The notes under the pieces were generated by a model that saw nothing but the letters and a program-made list of their open reading frames with translations, was not told the origin of the DNA and searched no databases. A stretch of DNA of 64,000 bases from the NCBI RefSeq assembly GCF_004363955.1, contig NZ_SNZR01000011.1, forward strand, positions 558,001 to 622,000, read 5' to 3'. The stretch is from Enterovirga rhinocerotis. Lineage in GTDB: Bacteria > Pseudomonadota > Alphaproteobacteria > Rhizobiales > Beijerinckiaceae. Below, piece by piece: positions 1 to 8,775 of this stretch; position 1 is the first letter of the stretch, and every line of letters starts with the position of its first letter. The position numbers and the translations under genes are program-made.

Positions 1-416
1 TCGATCTCGGCGAGGCCCTGCGGATCGTCGACATGCCGGGCTACGGCTACGCGGCGGCGGCGAAGGAGAAGGTCGCGTCCTGGACGCGGCTCATCAAGGC
101 CTATCTGCGCGGCCGCGCCAATCTCGCCCGCGTCTACGTCCTCATCGATTCCCGGCACGGATTGAAGCCGAACGATCTCGAGGTGCTCGATCTGCTCGAC
201 GTCTCCGCCGTCTCGTACCAGGTGGTTCTGACCAAGGGTGACGAGCCGAAGGCGGCCGATCTCGACCGGAGGATCGCGGAGACGCAGGCCGCGCTGGCGA
301 AGCGTCCGGCGGCCTTTCCGATCATCCGGCCGACCTCGAGCCGGACCGGAGAAGGCGTCTCGGAATTGCGATCCGACATCGCCCGCCTGCTCGCGGAGCG
401 CGGCGGCCCGGCATGA
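1..416 (+). CDS. engB: Ribosome biogenesis GTP-binding protein EngB/YihA (5' end missing)
   Basis: C-terminal two thirds of a small TRAFAC GTPase that acts in 50S ribosomal subunit assembly. The frame is open from the window edge, so the P-loop lies outside. The G3 motif DMPGYGYA (from base 30) and the G4 motif TKGD (231-242) are visible; the DxPGYG form is the YihA/EngB signature. A G5-like SSRTGEG stretch follows near the C-terminus. The stop TGA overlaps the ATG of the next gene (ATGA), so the two are probably translationally coupled. The identification is firm; only the start is unseen. Confidence 0.93.
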   Translation, partial: DLGEALRIVDMPGYGYAAAAKEKVASWTRLIKAYLRGRANLARVYVLIDSRHGLKPNDLEVLDLLDVSAVSYQVVLTKGDEPKAADLDRRIAETQAALAKRPAAFPIIRPTSSRTGEGVSELRSDIARLLAERGGPA

Positions 417-781
417 CGATGCTCGATCGGAGCCTGATCGTTCTGGGCGGGATCGCCGGGCTCACAGGCGTCGCGCTCGCGGCCATGGCGGCTCACGTCA
501 CGGGAGGCGGCAATCTGCAGACCGCGTCCCAGTTCCTGCTGGTCCACGCCCCGGCCGTGCTCGCCGCTGCGATTCTCGCCGGGTCCGGCCTCGTCCACGG
601 CCCGATCGCGCGGGCGGCCGGCTTCGCCTTCGTCGCCGGCCTGATCCTGTTCTGCGGCGATCTGAGCCTGCGCGCGCTCTATGCGGTCGCGCCGTTGCCG
701 ATGGCGGCGCCGACCGGGGGCATGATCCTGATGGCGGGCTGGCTGGCGCTGGCGGTGGCCGGCCTGTTCGGCCGGCGCTGA
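413..781 (+). CDS. DUF423 family small membrane protein
   Basis: A 122-residue hydrophobic protein with about four membrane-spanning stretches (roughly residues 8-25, 42-60, 66-85 and 97-118) and short loops, as in the DUF423 (YgdD-like) family. The glycine/alanine-rich first helix, the HAPAV segment and the FCGDL segment before the third loop fit that family. It overlaps the engB stop by four bases. The cellular role of DUF423 proteins is not established; I infer only an inner-membrane location. Confidence 0.75.
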   Translation: MTMLDRSLIVLGGIAGLTGVALAAMAAHVTGGGNLQTASQFLLVHAPAVLAAAILAGSGLVHGPIARAAGFAFVAGLILFCGDLSLRALYAVAPLPMAAPTGGMILMAGWLALAVAGLFGRR

Positions 782-787
782 GGCCGC

Positions 788-1093
788 CTAAGCGAACGCG
801 ACGGTGAGATCCTGGCCGTCGCGCGCGACGACGCGGCAGGGGCGGAGCCGTTCGCATTCGCCGATCGAGAGCTTGAAGATCGGCGGCACGCCTGCCGCGC
901 TCGCGACACGGATCTCGGCCTCCGCCTCGGACAAGGCGTGGATGGTGCAGGCGATCGTCGACTGGCCGGCATTGAAGATGATGCGGCCCGACTTCGAGAC
1001 GTTGTGGCGGATGGAGGAAAGCCCGGCCCTGGCCGGATCGGCGGCCATCTGGCCCCCTGCTGCTTGACTGTACATGATACTCGACTGGTTCAT
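788..1093 (-). CDS. PilZ-like domain protein
   Basis: A 101-residue protein starting MNQSSIMY, preceded by GGAG about 9 bases upstream; a longer frame to 1198 has no comparable ribosome site. The core contains an NVSKSG stretch, which fits the (D/N)xSxxG half of the c-di-GMP-binding PilZ motif, followed by alternating hydrophobic beta strands (GRIIF, EIRV, RVVARDGQDLTVAF). The basic RxxxR half is not clear. It converges on the DUF423 gene with a 6-base gap. PilZ assignment is probable but rests on a short motif. Confidence 0.55.
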   Translation of the reverse strand: MNQSSIMYSQAAGGQMAADPARAGLSSIRHNVSKSGRIIFNAGQSTIACTIHALSEAEAEIRVASAAGVPPIFKLSIGECERLRPCRVVARDGQDLTVAFA

Positions 1094-1233
1094 GATGAGA
1101 GCTCCATTCGTCGTTGCGAATGGGGCGGGAAGACGGCACTCATTGCTGAGCGGTCCGTCTGTCGGGCCCGATCTCAGCATGGGTGTGTTGAGGAACACTT
1201 AGCGTTCAAACCGGCTGCGGCCGGGGGACGCGA

Positions 1234-2868
1234 TTGGAGGGGTTGGACGCCTTGTATGATCGCCATCTCGACCGCAACGCGGCCAATTATCAGCAACTGA
1301 CGCCGATCTGGTTCCTGGCGCGGGCGGCCGGAACCTTCCCGGCCCGCACGGCGATCATCCACGGCAGCCTGCGGCGCAATTACGCGGAGTTCTTCGCCCG
1401 GTCCCGGCGGCTCGCCTCGGCGCTTGCCGGGCGCGGCATCGGACGCGGCGACACGGTCGCGGTCATGCTGCCGAACATCCCTGAAATGCTGGAATGCCAT
1501 TACGGCGTGCCGATGACGGGCGCGGTGCTCAACGCCCTCAACACACGGCTCGACGCGCGCGTCCTCGCGTTCTCGCTCGACCATGGCGAGGCGAAGGTGC
1601 TGATCGTCGACCGGGAATCCGCGCCGCTGATGCAGGAAGCGCTCGCGCTTGCGACGGTGAAGCCCTTCGTCATCGACGTGGACGATCCGGAATATGCGGG
1701 ACCGGGAGAGGCGATCGGCGAGATCGGCTACGAGGCCTTCCTCGCGGGCGGCGATCCCGATTTCGCCTGGGAGGCGCCCCTCGACGAATGGGACGCGATC
1801 GCCCTCAACTACACCTCCGGCACGACGGGCGATCCGAAGGGCGTCGTGACGCATCATCGTGGCGCCTATCTCTCGGCGCTGGCGGACGTGATGGCCGGCG
1901 ATCTCGGCCGCGGGCCGATCTATCTGTGGACGCTGCCGATGTTCCACTGCAACGGCTGGTCCTTCCCCTGGACGATCTCGGCCGTGAACGGGACGCATGT
2001 CTGCCTGCGCCAGGTGCGGGCCGGCGCCATCTTCCAGGCGCTCGCCGAGCATGGGGTGACGCATATGTGCGGTGCGCCCATCGTCATGTCGACGCTGCTC
2101 GGCGCCAAGCCCGAGGACAAGCGCGATCTGCCCCAGCGGGTGAGCTTCATCACCGCCGCCGCGCCGCCGCCGGAATCGGTGCTCGCCGCCATGGGCCGGG
2201 CCGGGTTCGACGTGACCCACGTCTACGGCCTCACCGAGACCTACGGTCCCTCCGTCGTCAACGAATGGGATCAGGCCTGGGACGCGCTGCCCGGCGACGA
2301 GCAGGCCGCCAAGAAGGCGCGCCAGGGCGTGCGCTACATCGCTCTCGAGGGGCTCGACGTCTTCGACCCCGAGACCATGGAGCCCGTCCCCGCCGACGGC
2401 GAGACCATGGGCGAGGTCATGATGCGCGGCAACATGGTCATGAAGGGCTATCTCAAGAACCCGAAGGCGACCGACGCCGCCTTCGCCGGGGGCTGGTTCC
2501 ATTCGGGCGATCTCGGGGTGAAGCATCCCGACGGTTTCATCCAGCTCAAGGACCGTTCGAAGGACATCATCATCTCGGGCGGCGAGAACATCTCCTCGAT
2601 CGAGGTCGAGGAGGCGCTCTACAGGCACCCGGCCGTCGCCGCCGCCGCGGTCGTCGCCAAGCCCGACGAGAAATGGGGCGAGACGCCCGTCGGCTTCGTC
2701 GAGTTGAAAGGCTCGGAGATGGTCTCCTCCGAGGAACTCGTCGCCTGGTGCCGCCAGCACCTCGCCCATTTCAAGGCACCGAAGCAGGTGGTGGTGACGG
2801 AATTGCCGAAGACCTCGACCGGCAAGATCCAGAAGTTCCGCCTGAGGGAGATGGCGAAGGCGCTTTAG
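1234..2868 (+). CDS. Acyl-CoA synthetase (AMP-forming, ANL superfamily)
   Basis: Activates a carboxylic acid to its acyl-CoA through an acyl-AMP. The P-loop-like motif YTSGTTGDPKG is at about residues 193-203, GLTETYG near 332, the GWFHSGDLG hinge region near 427, and the C-terminal catalytic Lys in STGKIQK at about 531. At 544 aa it is full length. It resembles medium-chain or methylmercaptopropionate-type ligases more than long-chain FadD; the substrate cannot be read. Both candidate starts are TTG: 1234, or 1252, which lies 9 bases after a strong GGAGGGG (1236-1242) and may be the true start. A repeat block follows it. Confidence 0.9.
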   Translation: MEGLDALYDRHLDRNAANYQQLTPIWFLARAAGTFPARTAIIHGSLRRNYAEFFARSRRLASALAGRGIGRGDTVAVMLPNIPEMLECHYGVPMTGAVLNALNTRLDARVLAFSLDHGEAKVLIVDRESAPLMQEALALATVKPFVIDVDDPEYAGPGEAIGEIGYEAFLAGGDPDFAWEAPLDEWDAIALNYTSGTTGDPKGVVTHHRGAYLSALADVMAGDLGRGPIYLWTLPMFHCNGWSFPWTISAVNGTHVCLRQVRAGAIFQALAEHGVTHMCGAPIVMSTLLGAKPEDKRDLPQRVSFITAAAPPPESVLAAMGRAGFDVTHVYGLTETYGPSVVNEWDQAWDALPGDEQAAKKARQGVRYIALEGLDVFDPETMEPVPADGETMGEVMMRGNMVMKGYLKNPKATDAAFAGGWFHSGDLGVKHPDGFIQLKDRSKDIIISGGENISSIEVEEALYRHPAVAAAAVVAKPDEKWGETPVGFVELKGSEMVSSEELVAWCRQHLAHFKAPKQVVVTELPKTSTGKIQKFRLREMAKAL

Positions 2869-2873
2869 GGAGG

Positions 2874-3075
2874 GGCCTTACTCTCCCTCTGTGGGAGGGG
2901 TCGGGCGACGGACGCGTCGACCGGGCGCAGCCCGCCAGGGGCCGCGCCCGCGGAGCGGGAAGGGGGCGGCGGAGGGGAGGGGGAGCCACACAGCATTGGC
3001 GTGGTTCCTTCGCCCCTCATCCGGTTCCGCTGACGCGCAACGCGACTTCTCCCGCAAGGGGAGACGCGAAGCCGT
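2874..3075. repeat. Intergenic palindromic repeat block (family B)
   Basis: The 354-base gap before the CoA transferase gene holds no gene I can support. It contains a mosaic of GC-rich inverted repeats: CTCTCCCTCTGTGGGAGGGG at the left and an ACTTCTCCCGCAAGGGGAGA half at the right, with a conserved CCCCTCATCCGG core. The same pieces recur at 6130, 11796, 38117, 43849 and 46030, always between genes. Confidence 0.7.
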
Positions 3076-3222
3076 GTGCCCTGTCTCCTCGCATGAGCGC
3101 CATGCCTTTCATGCGAACAAAAAACGGTCGCGTTCCGAGGCGGGATGGGGCAGAAGGCCGTCAGACAATCTGACAGGGGGAACCGTGACGATGGCGCGTC
3201 GGATGCTCGAGAGATCGGCCTG

Positions 3223-4401
3223 ATGGGAGGCTTGCAGCCCGAGGCACGAGGCCCCCTCGCCGATATCCGCGTGCTCGACCTGTCGCGCCTTGTCGCGGGC
3301 AACATGCTGAGCCTGCAACTCGCCGATTTCGGCGCGGACGTGATCAAGCTCGAACCGCATCGCGGCGATCCGCTCCGCCATTGGCAGGAGGAGGGCATCC
3401 AGGCCTGGTGGAAGGTCTATGCCCGCAACAAGCGCTCGATCCGCCTGGACCTCAAGACGGACGAGGGCAAGGCGGTGCTGCGCGCGCTCGTGCCCACGGC
3501 GCAGGTGCTCATCGAATCCTTCCGTCCGGGCGTGATGGAGAAGGCCGGGTTCGGCCCCGACGCGCTCCTCGCGCTGAACCCCGGCATCGTGATGGTGCGG
3601 CTCTCCGGCTTCGGCCAGACCGGCCCCTATTCCGCGCGGCCCGGCTTCGGTTCCCTGATCGAAGGCATGAGCGGCTTCGCGGCCAAGAACGGCTTCGCCG
3701 ACAAGCCGCCGGCCCTGCCCAACATGGCCCTCGCCGACATGGTGGCCGGCATCTCCGGCGCCTTTGCCGTCATGGTCGCCATCCGCGAGGCCGAGAGGCC
3801 GGACGGCAAGGGGCAGGTCGTCGACCTCTCGCTCCTCGAGCCTCTCCACGCGACCCTCGGTCCCGATGCCGCGATCCACCGCCTGACCGGCCGCTCGCCG
3901 TCGCGCGTCGGCAATCGGGTCTCGATCACCGCCCCGCGCAACGCCTACGAGACGAGCGACGGCCAGTGGATCGCGCTCTCGGCCTCGACCCAGGACATGG
4001 CCGCGCGCCTGTTCCGCGTGATCGGCCGGGAGGACATGATCGACGATCCCCGCTTCGCGACCAATGCGGCTCGGCTCGATCATGTGGACGAGGTCGACGC
4101 CGTCGTCGGGGGCTTCATCAAGGCGCGCACGCTCGCCGAGAACCTCGCCTTCTTCGAGCAGGCCGAGGTCACGATCGGCCCGATCTACGACGCGGCCGGC
4201 TTCGGCGAGGACAGGCATGTGAAGGGGCGCGGCGTCCTCGTCGAGGTCGAGGATCCCGACCACGGGCCGATCCCGATGCATGCGCCGTTCCCGCGCCTCT
4301 CGCGCACGCCGGGAGCAATCCGCCGCCTGGCCCCGAGCCTCGGCGAGGACGAAGAGGCGGTCCGCGCAGAGCTTGCCGGTGACGTGAGCAGGGCATCGTG
4401 A
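3223..4401 (+). CDS. CaiB/BaiF (family III) CoA transferase
   Basis: Moves CoA between acyl-CoA and a free acid without a ping-pong thioester on a protein Glu. The family start ADIRVLDLSRLVAG and the GADVIKLE strand are present, and the catalytic Asp sits in LADMVAGISG (about D172). The C-terminal half has the typical GFGEDRHVKGRG segment. The start is set at ATG 3223 (MGGLQPEARG); an upstream in-frame ATG at 3145 would add 26 residues that do not look like family sequence. ATG 3223 overlaps the stop of a 12-codon frame starting GTG 3185 behind AGGGGGA. The acid substrate is unknown. Confidence 0.88.
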   Translation: MGGLQPEARGPLADIRVLDLSRLVAGNMLSLQLADFGADVIKLEPHRGDPLRHWQEEGIQAWWKVYARNKRSIRLDLKTDEGKAVLRALVPTAQVLIESFRPGVMEKAGFGPDALLALNPGIVMVRLSGFGQTGPYSARPGFGSLIEGMSGFAAKNGFADKPPALPNMALADMVAGISGAFAVMVAIREAERPDGKGQVVDLSLLEPLHATLGPDAAIHRLTGRSPSRVGNRVSITAPRNAYETSDGQWIALSASTQDMAARLFRVIGREDMIDDPRFATNAARLDHVDEVDAVVGGFIKARTLAENLAFFEQAEVTIGPIYDAAGFGEDRHVKGRGVLVEVEDPDHGPIPMHAPFPRLSRTPGAIRRLAPSLGEDEEAVRAELAGDVSRAS

Positions 4402-4566
4402 GCCGGGATCCGCTCGAGGCCGGCATCGGGCAGGGGCGCTGAGCCCCGGCTCGACGCGCAGCCGGGCCTTCGACGATCCCGGCCTTCCGGTCCCTCCGCG
4501 GGCCGACGCAGATAGAATTCGACATAGGGGCGGCGTGCCGCCCGACCAGACCAGGAGGAAAACGGC

Positions 4567-6048
4567 ATGAAGACGTATCAGCTCTATATCGACGGCGCCT
4601 ATGTCGATCCCGTCAAGGGCGAGTATTTCGACACGGTCGATCCCTATCGCGGCGAGGTCTGGGCAAAGATTCCGAAGGCGTCGCGCGAGGACGTCGATCT
4701 CGCGGTCGCGGCCGCGAAGCGGGCGATGTGGGAAGGCCCCTGGGCCAAGATGAACGCGACCGCCCGCGGCAAGATCATGCGCAAGATCGGCGACCTCGTC
4801 ACCGAGAACGCGCAGCGCCTCGCCGAGATCGAGGTGCGCGACAACGGCAAGCTGATGGCCGAGATGCACGGCCAGCTCCGCTACCATCCGGAATGGTGGT
4901 ATTATTACGGTGGCCTCGTCGACAAGATCGAGGGCGGCGTGCCGCCGATCGACAAGCCGGAGATGTTCGCCTTCACGACGCATGAGCCGGTCGGCGTCGT
5001 CGCGGCGCTGACGGCCTGGAACTCGCCGCTCATCTTCATCGCCTGGAAATGCGCCGCGGCCATCGCGGCCGGCTGCGCGGTCGTCGTGAAGCCCTCCGAG
5101 TTCACCTCGGCCTCGACGCTCGAATTCGCCGCCCTGACCAAGGAAGCGGGCCTGCCCGACGGCATGTTCAACGTCGTCACCGGTTTCGGCCCCGAAACCG
5201 GCCAGGCGCTCGTGACGCATCCCTTCGTGTCCAAGATCACCTTCACGGGGTCGGACGCCACGGGCGCGCGCATCTACGAGCAGGCCGCGAAGGACATGAA
5301 GCGCGTCTCGCTCGAGCTCGGCGGCAAGTCGCCGAACATCGTCTTCGCCGATGCGGACATGAAGATGGCCGCCGCCGGCGTCGTCTCCGGCATCTTCGCC
5401 GCGACCGGACAGACCTGCATCGCCGGCTCGCGCCTGCTCGTGCAGAAGTCGGTCAAGGACGAGTTCATGGACCGTCTGCTGACACTGGCGCGGTCGGCCA
5501 AGATCGGCAACCCGATGCTGCCCGAGACCAATATCGGACCGGTCACGACCCCGGCCCAGTACAAGAAGATCCTCGATTACATCGACGTCGCCAAATCCGA
5601 GGGTGCGACGCTCGTCATGGGTGGGAAGCCGGCCTCGGGCGAGGGCCTCACCGGCGGGCAGTTCGTCGAGCCGACCATCTTCACCGACGTCAAGAACACG
5701 ATGCGGATCGCGCAGGAGGAGGTCTTCGGGCCCGTCCTGTCCGTCATCGACTTCGAGACCGAGGAAGAGGCGATCCAGATCGGCAACGACGTGATCTACG
5801 GCCTCGCGGCCGGCGTGTGGACGAAGGATATCGGCCGTGCGCTCCGCATGTCGAAGGCGCTTCGGGCGGGTTCGGTCTACGTCAACACCTACCGGGCGGT
5901 CTCGTACATGATGCCTTTCGGCGGCATGAAGCATTCGGGCCTCGGCCGGGAGAGCGGCATCCACGCGATCCACGAATTCCTCGAGCCGAAGAGCGTGTGG
6001 CTCTCGCTGGCCGAGGACGCGCCGGAAAACCCGTTCATCCTGCGCTGA
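4567..6048 (+). CDS. NAD(P)-dependent aldehyde dehydrogenase
   Basis: A 493-residue cytosolic aldehyde dehydrogenase of the betaine/vanillin ALDH type. The oxyanion-hole Asn (about N152, in TAWNSP), the general-base Glu in LELGGKSPN (E250) and the nucleophile Cys in GQTCIAGS (C284) are all present. The start has a textbook AGGAGG seven bases before ATG. It follows the CoA transferase by 165 bases, and the TRAP binding protein comes next after a repeat block. A role in oxidising an aldehyde made by this catabolic cluster is an inference; the family gives no firm substrate. Confidence 0.93.
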   Translation: MKTYQLYIDGAYVDPVKGEYFDTVDPYRGEVWAKIPKASREDVDLAVAAAKRAMWEGPWAKMNATARGKIMRKIGDLVTENAQRLAEIEVRDNGKLMAEMHGQLRYHPEWWYYYGGLVDKIEGGVPPIDKPEMFAFTTHEPVGVVAALTAWNSPLIFIAWKCAAAIAAGCAVVVKPSEFTSASTLEFAALTKEAGLPDGMFNVVTGFGPETGQALVTHPFVSKITFTGSDATGARIYEQAAKDMKRVSLELGGKSPNIVFADADMKMAAAGVVSGIFAATGQTCIAGSRLLVQKSVKDEFMDRLLTLARSAKIGNPMLPETNIGPVTTPAQYKKILDYIDVAKSEGATLVMGGKPASGEGLTGGQFVEPTIFTDVKNTMRIAQEEVFGPVLSVIDFETEEEAIQIGNDVIYGLAAGVWTKDIGRALRMSKALRAGSVYVNTYRAVSYMMPFGGMKHSGLGRESGIHAIHEFLEPKSVWLSLAEDAPENPFILR

Positions 6049-6112
6049 GGGGCATCGCCGCCCTCTCTCTTCCGGGAGGGCTATCGCGTTCCGGACATCC
6101 GGTGCGCGATCA

Positions 6113-6330
6113 AGGACCGAGGTCGGCGCTCGTCCTTCCCCCTCGTGGGGAAGGTGGTCCCGAGCGAAGCGGAGGGTCGGATGAGGGCGGGCCACCGGCC
6201 TCGCGGTCAACGCGAGCCTCGCGCCCCATCCCCGGCCCCTCCCCCGCAAGGGGGAGGGGAGGAGCGGCCTTGAGGCCGCGTCCATAAGCAATGTCCCTCC
6301 CCCTCCAGGGGAGGACCGGGAGCGGAAGCG
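6113..6330. repeat. Intergenic palindromic repeat block (family B)
   Basis: The 330-base gap between the aldehyde dehydrogenase and the TRAP binding protein contains no supportable gene. It carries CCTTCCCCCTCGTGGGGAAGG, a short hairpin, then GCGAAGCGGAGGGTCGGATG and a second hairpin CTCCCCCGCAAGGGGGAG. The same arrangement recurs in other gaps of the window. Confidence 0.7.
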
Positions 6331-6378
6331 CCGTGCGCCTTCGCCTCGCATCAATGATCGAAATAAAGAGGAAACGTC

Positions 6379-7395
6379 ATGGCTCGTCTTAGCCGGCGCA
6401 CCGTTGTCACGGGAGCCGCCGCCACCTTTGCCGGATTCGGTGTTCCGCTGCGCGGCGCGCGCGCGGCCGATTTCACCTTCAAGGTCGGCACGGACGTGCC
6501 CGACACCCATCCGATCAACATCCACATGAAGAAGGCCGCCGAGACGCTAGCCAAGGAGACGGGTGGCCGCGTCGAGCTGAAGCTCTTCGCCAACAACGTG
6601 CTCGGCGGCCAGACCGACATGTTCTCGCAGCTCCGCTCCGGAGCGCTCGAATGCTTCGCCCTCTCGGGCGTGAACGTGCTCTCCCAGCTCGTTCCCGGCA
6701 CCGCCCTGCACGGCCTCGGCTTCATCTTCCCGAACTACGACACGGTCTGGAAGGTGATGGACGGCAAGGCCGGCGCGCATATTCGCGGGCAGATCGAGAA
6801 GGCCGGCATCGTCGTCCTCGACAAGGTCTGGGACAACGGATTCCGCCAGATCACGAACAGCGTCCGCCCGATCCAGCAGCCGAAGGACCTCCGGGGCCTG
6901 AAGATCCGGGTGCCGGTCTCGGCGCTCTGGACGTCGCTCTTCCAGTCCCTGGGCGCCGCCCCCGCCAGCCTCAACTTCGCCGAGGTCTATTCGGCTCTCC
7001 AGACGAAGGTGGTCGACGGACAGGAGAACCCGCCGCTCATCATCAACACGGCGAAGCTGTTCGAGGTGCAGAAATACTGCTCCGTCACCAACCACATGTG
7101 GGACGGCTGGTGGTTCCTGATCAATCGGCGTGCCTGGGGAGCCATGCCCGCCGACCTCAAGGAGACGTTCGCCAAGGTCGTGAACGCGCAGTGCCTCGAG
7201 CAGCGCAAGGACGTCGAGCGCTTGAACGGCAACCTGCGCGACGAACTGACCAAGAGCGGCCTCGTCTTCAACGACGTCGATACCGAGCCTTTCAAGGAAG
7301 AGCTGCGAAAGGCCGGCTTCTATGCCGACTGGCGCAAGCGCTTCGGCGACGAGGCCATGGGCCTCCTCGAAGAGCAGGTCGGAAAGCTCGGCTGA
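6379..7395 (+). CDS. TRAP transporter substrate-binding protein, DctP family
   Basis: Periplasmic receptor that would deliver a carboxylate to a DctQM permease. Residues 1-29 form a Tat-like signal: an SRRTVV twin arginine, a hydrophobic stretch, and ARA before ADFTFKVG. The mature part has DctP landmarks: HPINIHMKKAAE, the NGFRQITNS strand, KDLRGLKIRVP and LNFAEVYSALQTKVVDGQENP. At 338 aa it is normal length. No DctQ or DctM gene lies in the window, so it must use a permease encoded elsewhere. Its stop overlaps the ATG of the RuBisCO-like gene (TGATG), tying its ligand to that pathway. Two paralogues lie at 36269 and 38256. Confidence 0.93.
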   Translation: MARLSRRTVVTGAAATFAGFGVPLRGARAADFTFKVGTDVPDTHPINIHMKKAAETLAKETGGRVELKLFANNVLGGQTDMFSQLRSGALECFALSGVNVLSQLVPGTALHGLGFIFPNYDTVWKVMDGKAGAHIRGQIEKAGIVVLDKVWDNGFRQITNSVRPIQQPKDLRGLKIRVPVSALWTSLFQSLGAAPASLNFAEVYSALQTKVVDGQENPPLIINTAKLFEVQKYCSVTNHMWDGWWFLINRRAWGAMPADLKETFAKVVNAQCLEQRKDVERLNGNLRDELTKSGLVFNDVDTEPFKEELRKAGFYADWRKRFGDEAMGLLEEQVGKLG

Positions 7396-8663
7396 TGACC
7401 ACGCGACCCGAGTTCCGCGCGCGCTACTGGATCGAGAGCTCGACTCCCCTCGCGAAGGCCGCCGAGGTCATCGCGGGTGAGCAATCGAGCGGCACCTTCC
7501 TCAAGCTCGCGAGCGAGACGGACGTGCTCAAGGAGCGCTCGCGGGCTCGGGTCGTCGCGGTCGAGCCGCAGGGAGAGGCGGCGACGCCCTCCCTGCATTC
7601 GGCGCACGAGGAGCGGCGGGGCGCCGCCGGACCCTATCATCAGGGCGAGATCGAGATCGCCTTCCCGATCGCGAATGTGGGTCCGCATCTCGGAACGCTG
7701 CTCGCGACGATCGCGGGGAACCTGTTCGAACTCGGCGAGGTGACGGGCTGCCGCCTGCTCGATCTCCATCTCCCGGAGGATTACGCCCGGCAATTCGCCG
7801 GGCCGCGCTTCGGCGTGGCCGGCACGCGCGAGCATGCCGGCGTGTCGGGCCGGCCCATCATCGGCACGATTATCAAGCCCTCGATCGGCCTCACGCCCGA
7901 GGAGACCGCCGCGCTCGTCGACACGCTCTGCGAGGCGGGGCTCGACTTCATCAAGGACGACGAACTGATCTGCGATCCGCCCTACGCGCCGTTCGAGGCG
8001 CGGCTCGCGGCGGTCATGCCGGTGATCGAGCGTCACGCCGACCGGCTCGGCCGCAAGGTCATGTACGCGATCAACATCTCGGGCACGCCGGACGAGATGC
8101 GGCGACGGCAAGACCAGGTCGCGGAGGCCGGCGGCACCTGCGTCATGGCCTGCGTCAACTGGGTGGGCTTCTCCGGCGTGCAGGATCTGCGCGCCCATGC
8201 CGAGCTGCCGATCCACGGCCACCGCAACGGCTGGGGCATGCTGACCCGCCATCCCGCCCTCGGCTTCGCCTTCACCGCCTACCAGAAGCTCTGGCGCCTC
8301 GCGGGAATCGACCAGCTTCACGTCAACGGCATCCGGAACAAGTTCTGGGAGCCGGACGACAGCGTCGTCGCCTCGGCCCGGGCCTGTCTTCGACCGGAGC
8401 CGGGCCTCGCGCCGATCATGCCGGTCTTCTCCTCCGGCCAATGGGCGGGCCAGGCGCCGGACACCTATGCCGCGCTGCGCTCGACCGACCTCATGTATCT
8501 CGCCGGCGGCGGCATCATCGGCCACCCGGACGGCGCGGCCGCAGGGGTCGCGAGCCTGCGCGAGGCGTGGGAGGCGGCGGCCCTGGGCGAAAGCCTCGAG
8601 GCCTATGCCCGGACGAGGCCGGCCCTGCGCGCTGCGCTCGATTTCTTCGGGGGGCGGGCGTGA
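7395..8663 (+). CDS. RuBisCO-like protein (form IV, OiaX/OiaT-like)
   Basis: A 422-residue RuBisCO large-chain homologue. Residues visible relative to true RuBisCO: the metal ligands and carbamate Lys as IKDDE (K187, D189, E190), the first active-site Lys in GTIIKPSIGL (K161) with Ser where RuBisCO has its second Lys, HGHRNG near 274-279, H309 with K316 placed seven residues on as in loop 6, and a phosphate-binding GGG at 371-373. RLPs of this kind decarboxylate or hydrolyse 3-oxo-acid-sugar phosphates; OiaX and OiaT of apionate catabolism are the known cases and pair with a DUF1537 kinase, as here. The exact substrate is not readable. There is no small subunit and no phosphoribulokinase nearby. 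Confidence 0.9.
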   Translation: MTTRPEFRARYWIESSTPLAKAAEVIAGEQSSGTFLKLASETDVLKERSRARVVAVEPQGEAATPSLHSAHEERRGAAGPYHQGEIEIAFPIANVGPHLGTLLATIAGNLFELGEVTGCRLLDLHLPEDYARQFAGPRFGVAGTREHAGVSGRPIIGTIIKPSIGLTPEETAALVDTLCEAGLDFIKDDELICDPPYAPFEARLAAVMPVIERHADRLGRKVMYAINISGTPDEMRRRQDQVAEAGGTCVMACVNWVGFSGVQDLRAHAELPIHGHRNGWGMLTRHPALGFAFTAYQKLWRLAGIDQLHVNGIRNKFWEPDDSVVASARACLRPEPGLAPIMPVFSSGQWAGQAPDTYAALRSTDLMYLAGGGIIGHPDGAAAGVASLREAWEAAALGESLEAYARTRPALRAALDFFGGRA

Positions 8664-8673
8664 GAGAGCCATT

Positions 8674-8760
8674 CGTCATTGCGAGCGCAGCGAAGCAACC
8701 CAGACCCACGGTGCCGGCGGCTCCTGGGTTGCTTCGTCGCGATCGCTCCTCGCAATGACG
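8674..8760. repeat. Palindromic repeat, family A, complete copy
   Basis: Imperfect 87-base inverted repeat between the RLP and kinase genes. The outer arms CGTCATTGCGAG and CTCGCAATGACG and the inner arms CGAAGCAACCCAG and CTGGGTTGCTTCG are complementary. Further copies are at 23236, 47940 and 48059, and a half copy at 22194. Confidence 0.85.
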
Positions 8761-8775
8761 GACGAAGGCATCCGG

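Noticed and set aside
3109-6525. Very long open frame on the minus strand across the CoA transferase and aldehyde dehydrogenase
   Set aside because: It is antisense to two genes with intact catalytic motifs. Its translation is Arg/Asp/Glu/Gly-rich with no domain, as expected for a GC-rich shadow frame.
7395-8663. A true CO2-fixing RuBisCO
   Set aside because: The second active-site Lys (KPK in RuBisCO) is Ser here, there is no small subunit or phosphoribulokinase, and the neighbours are those of a form IV RLP.
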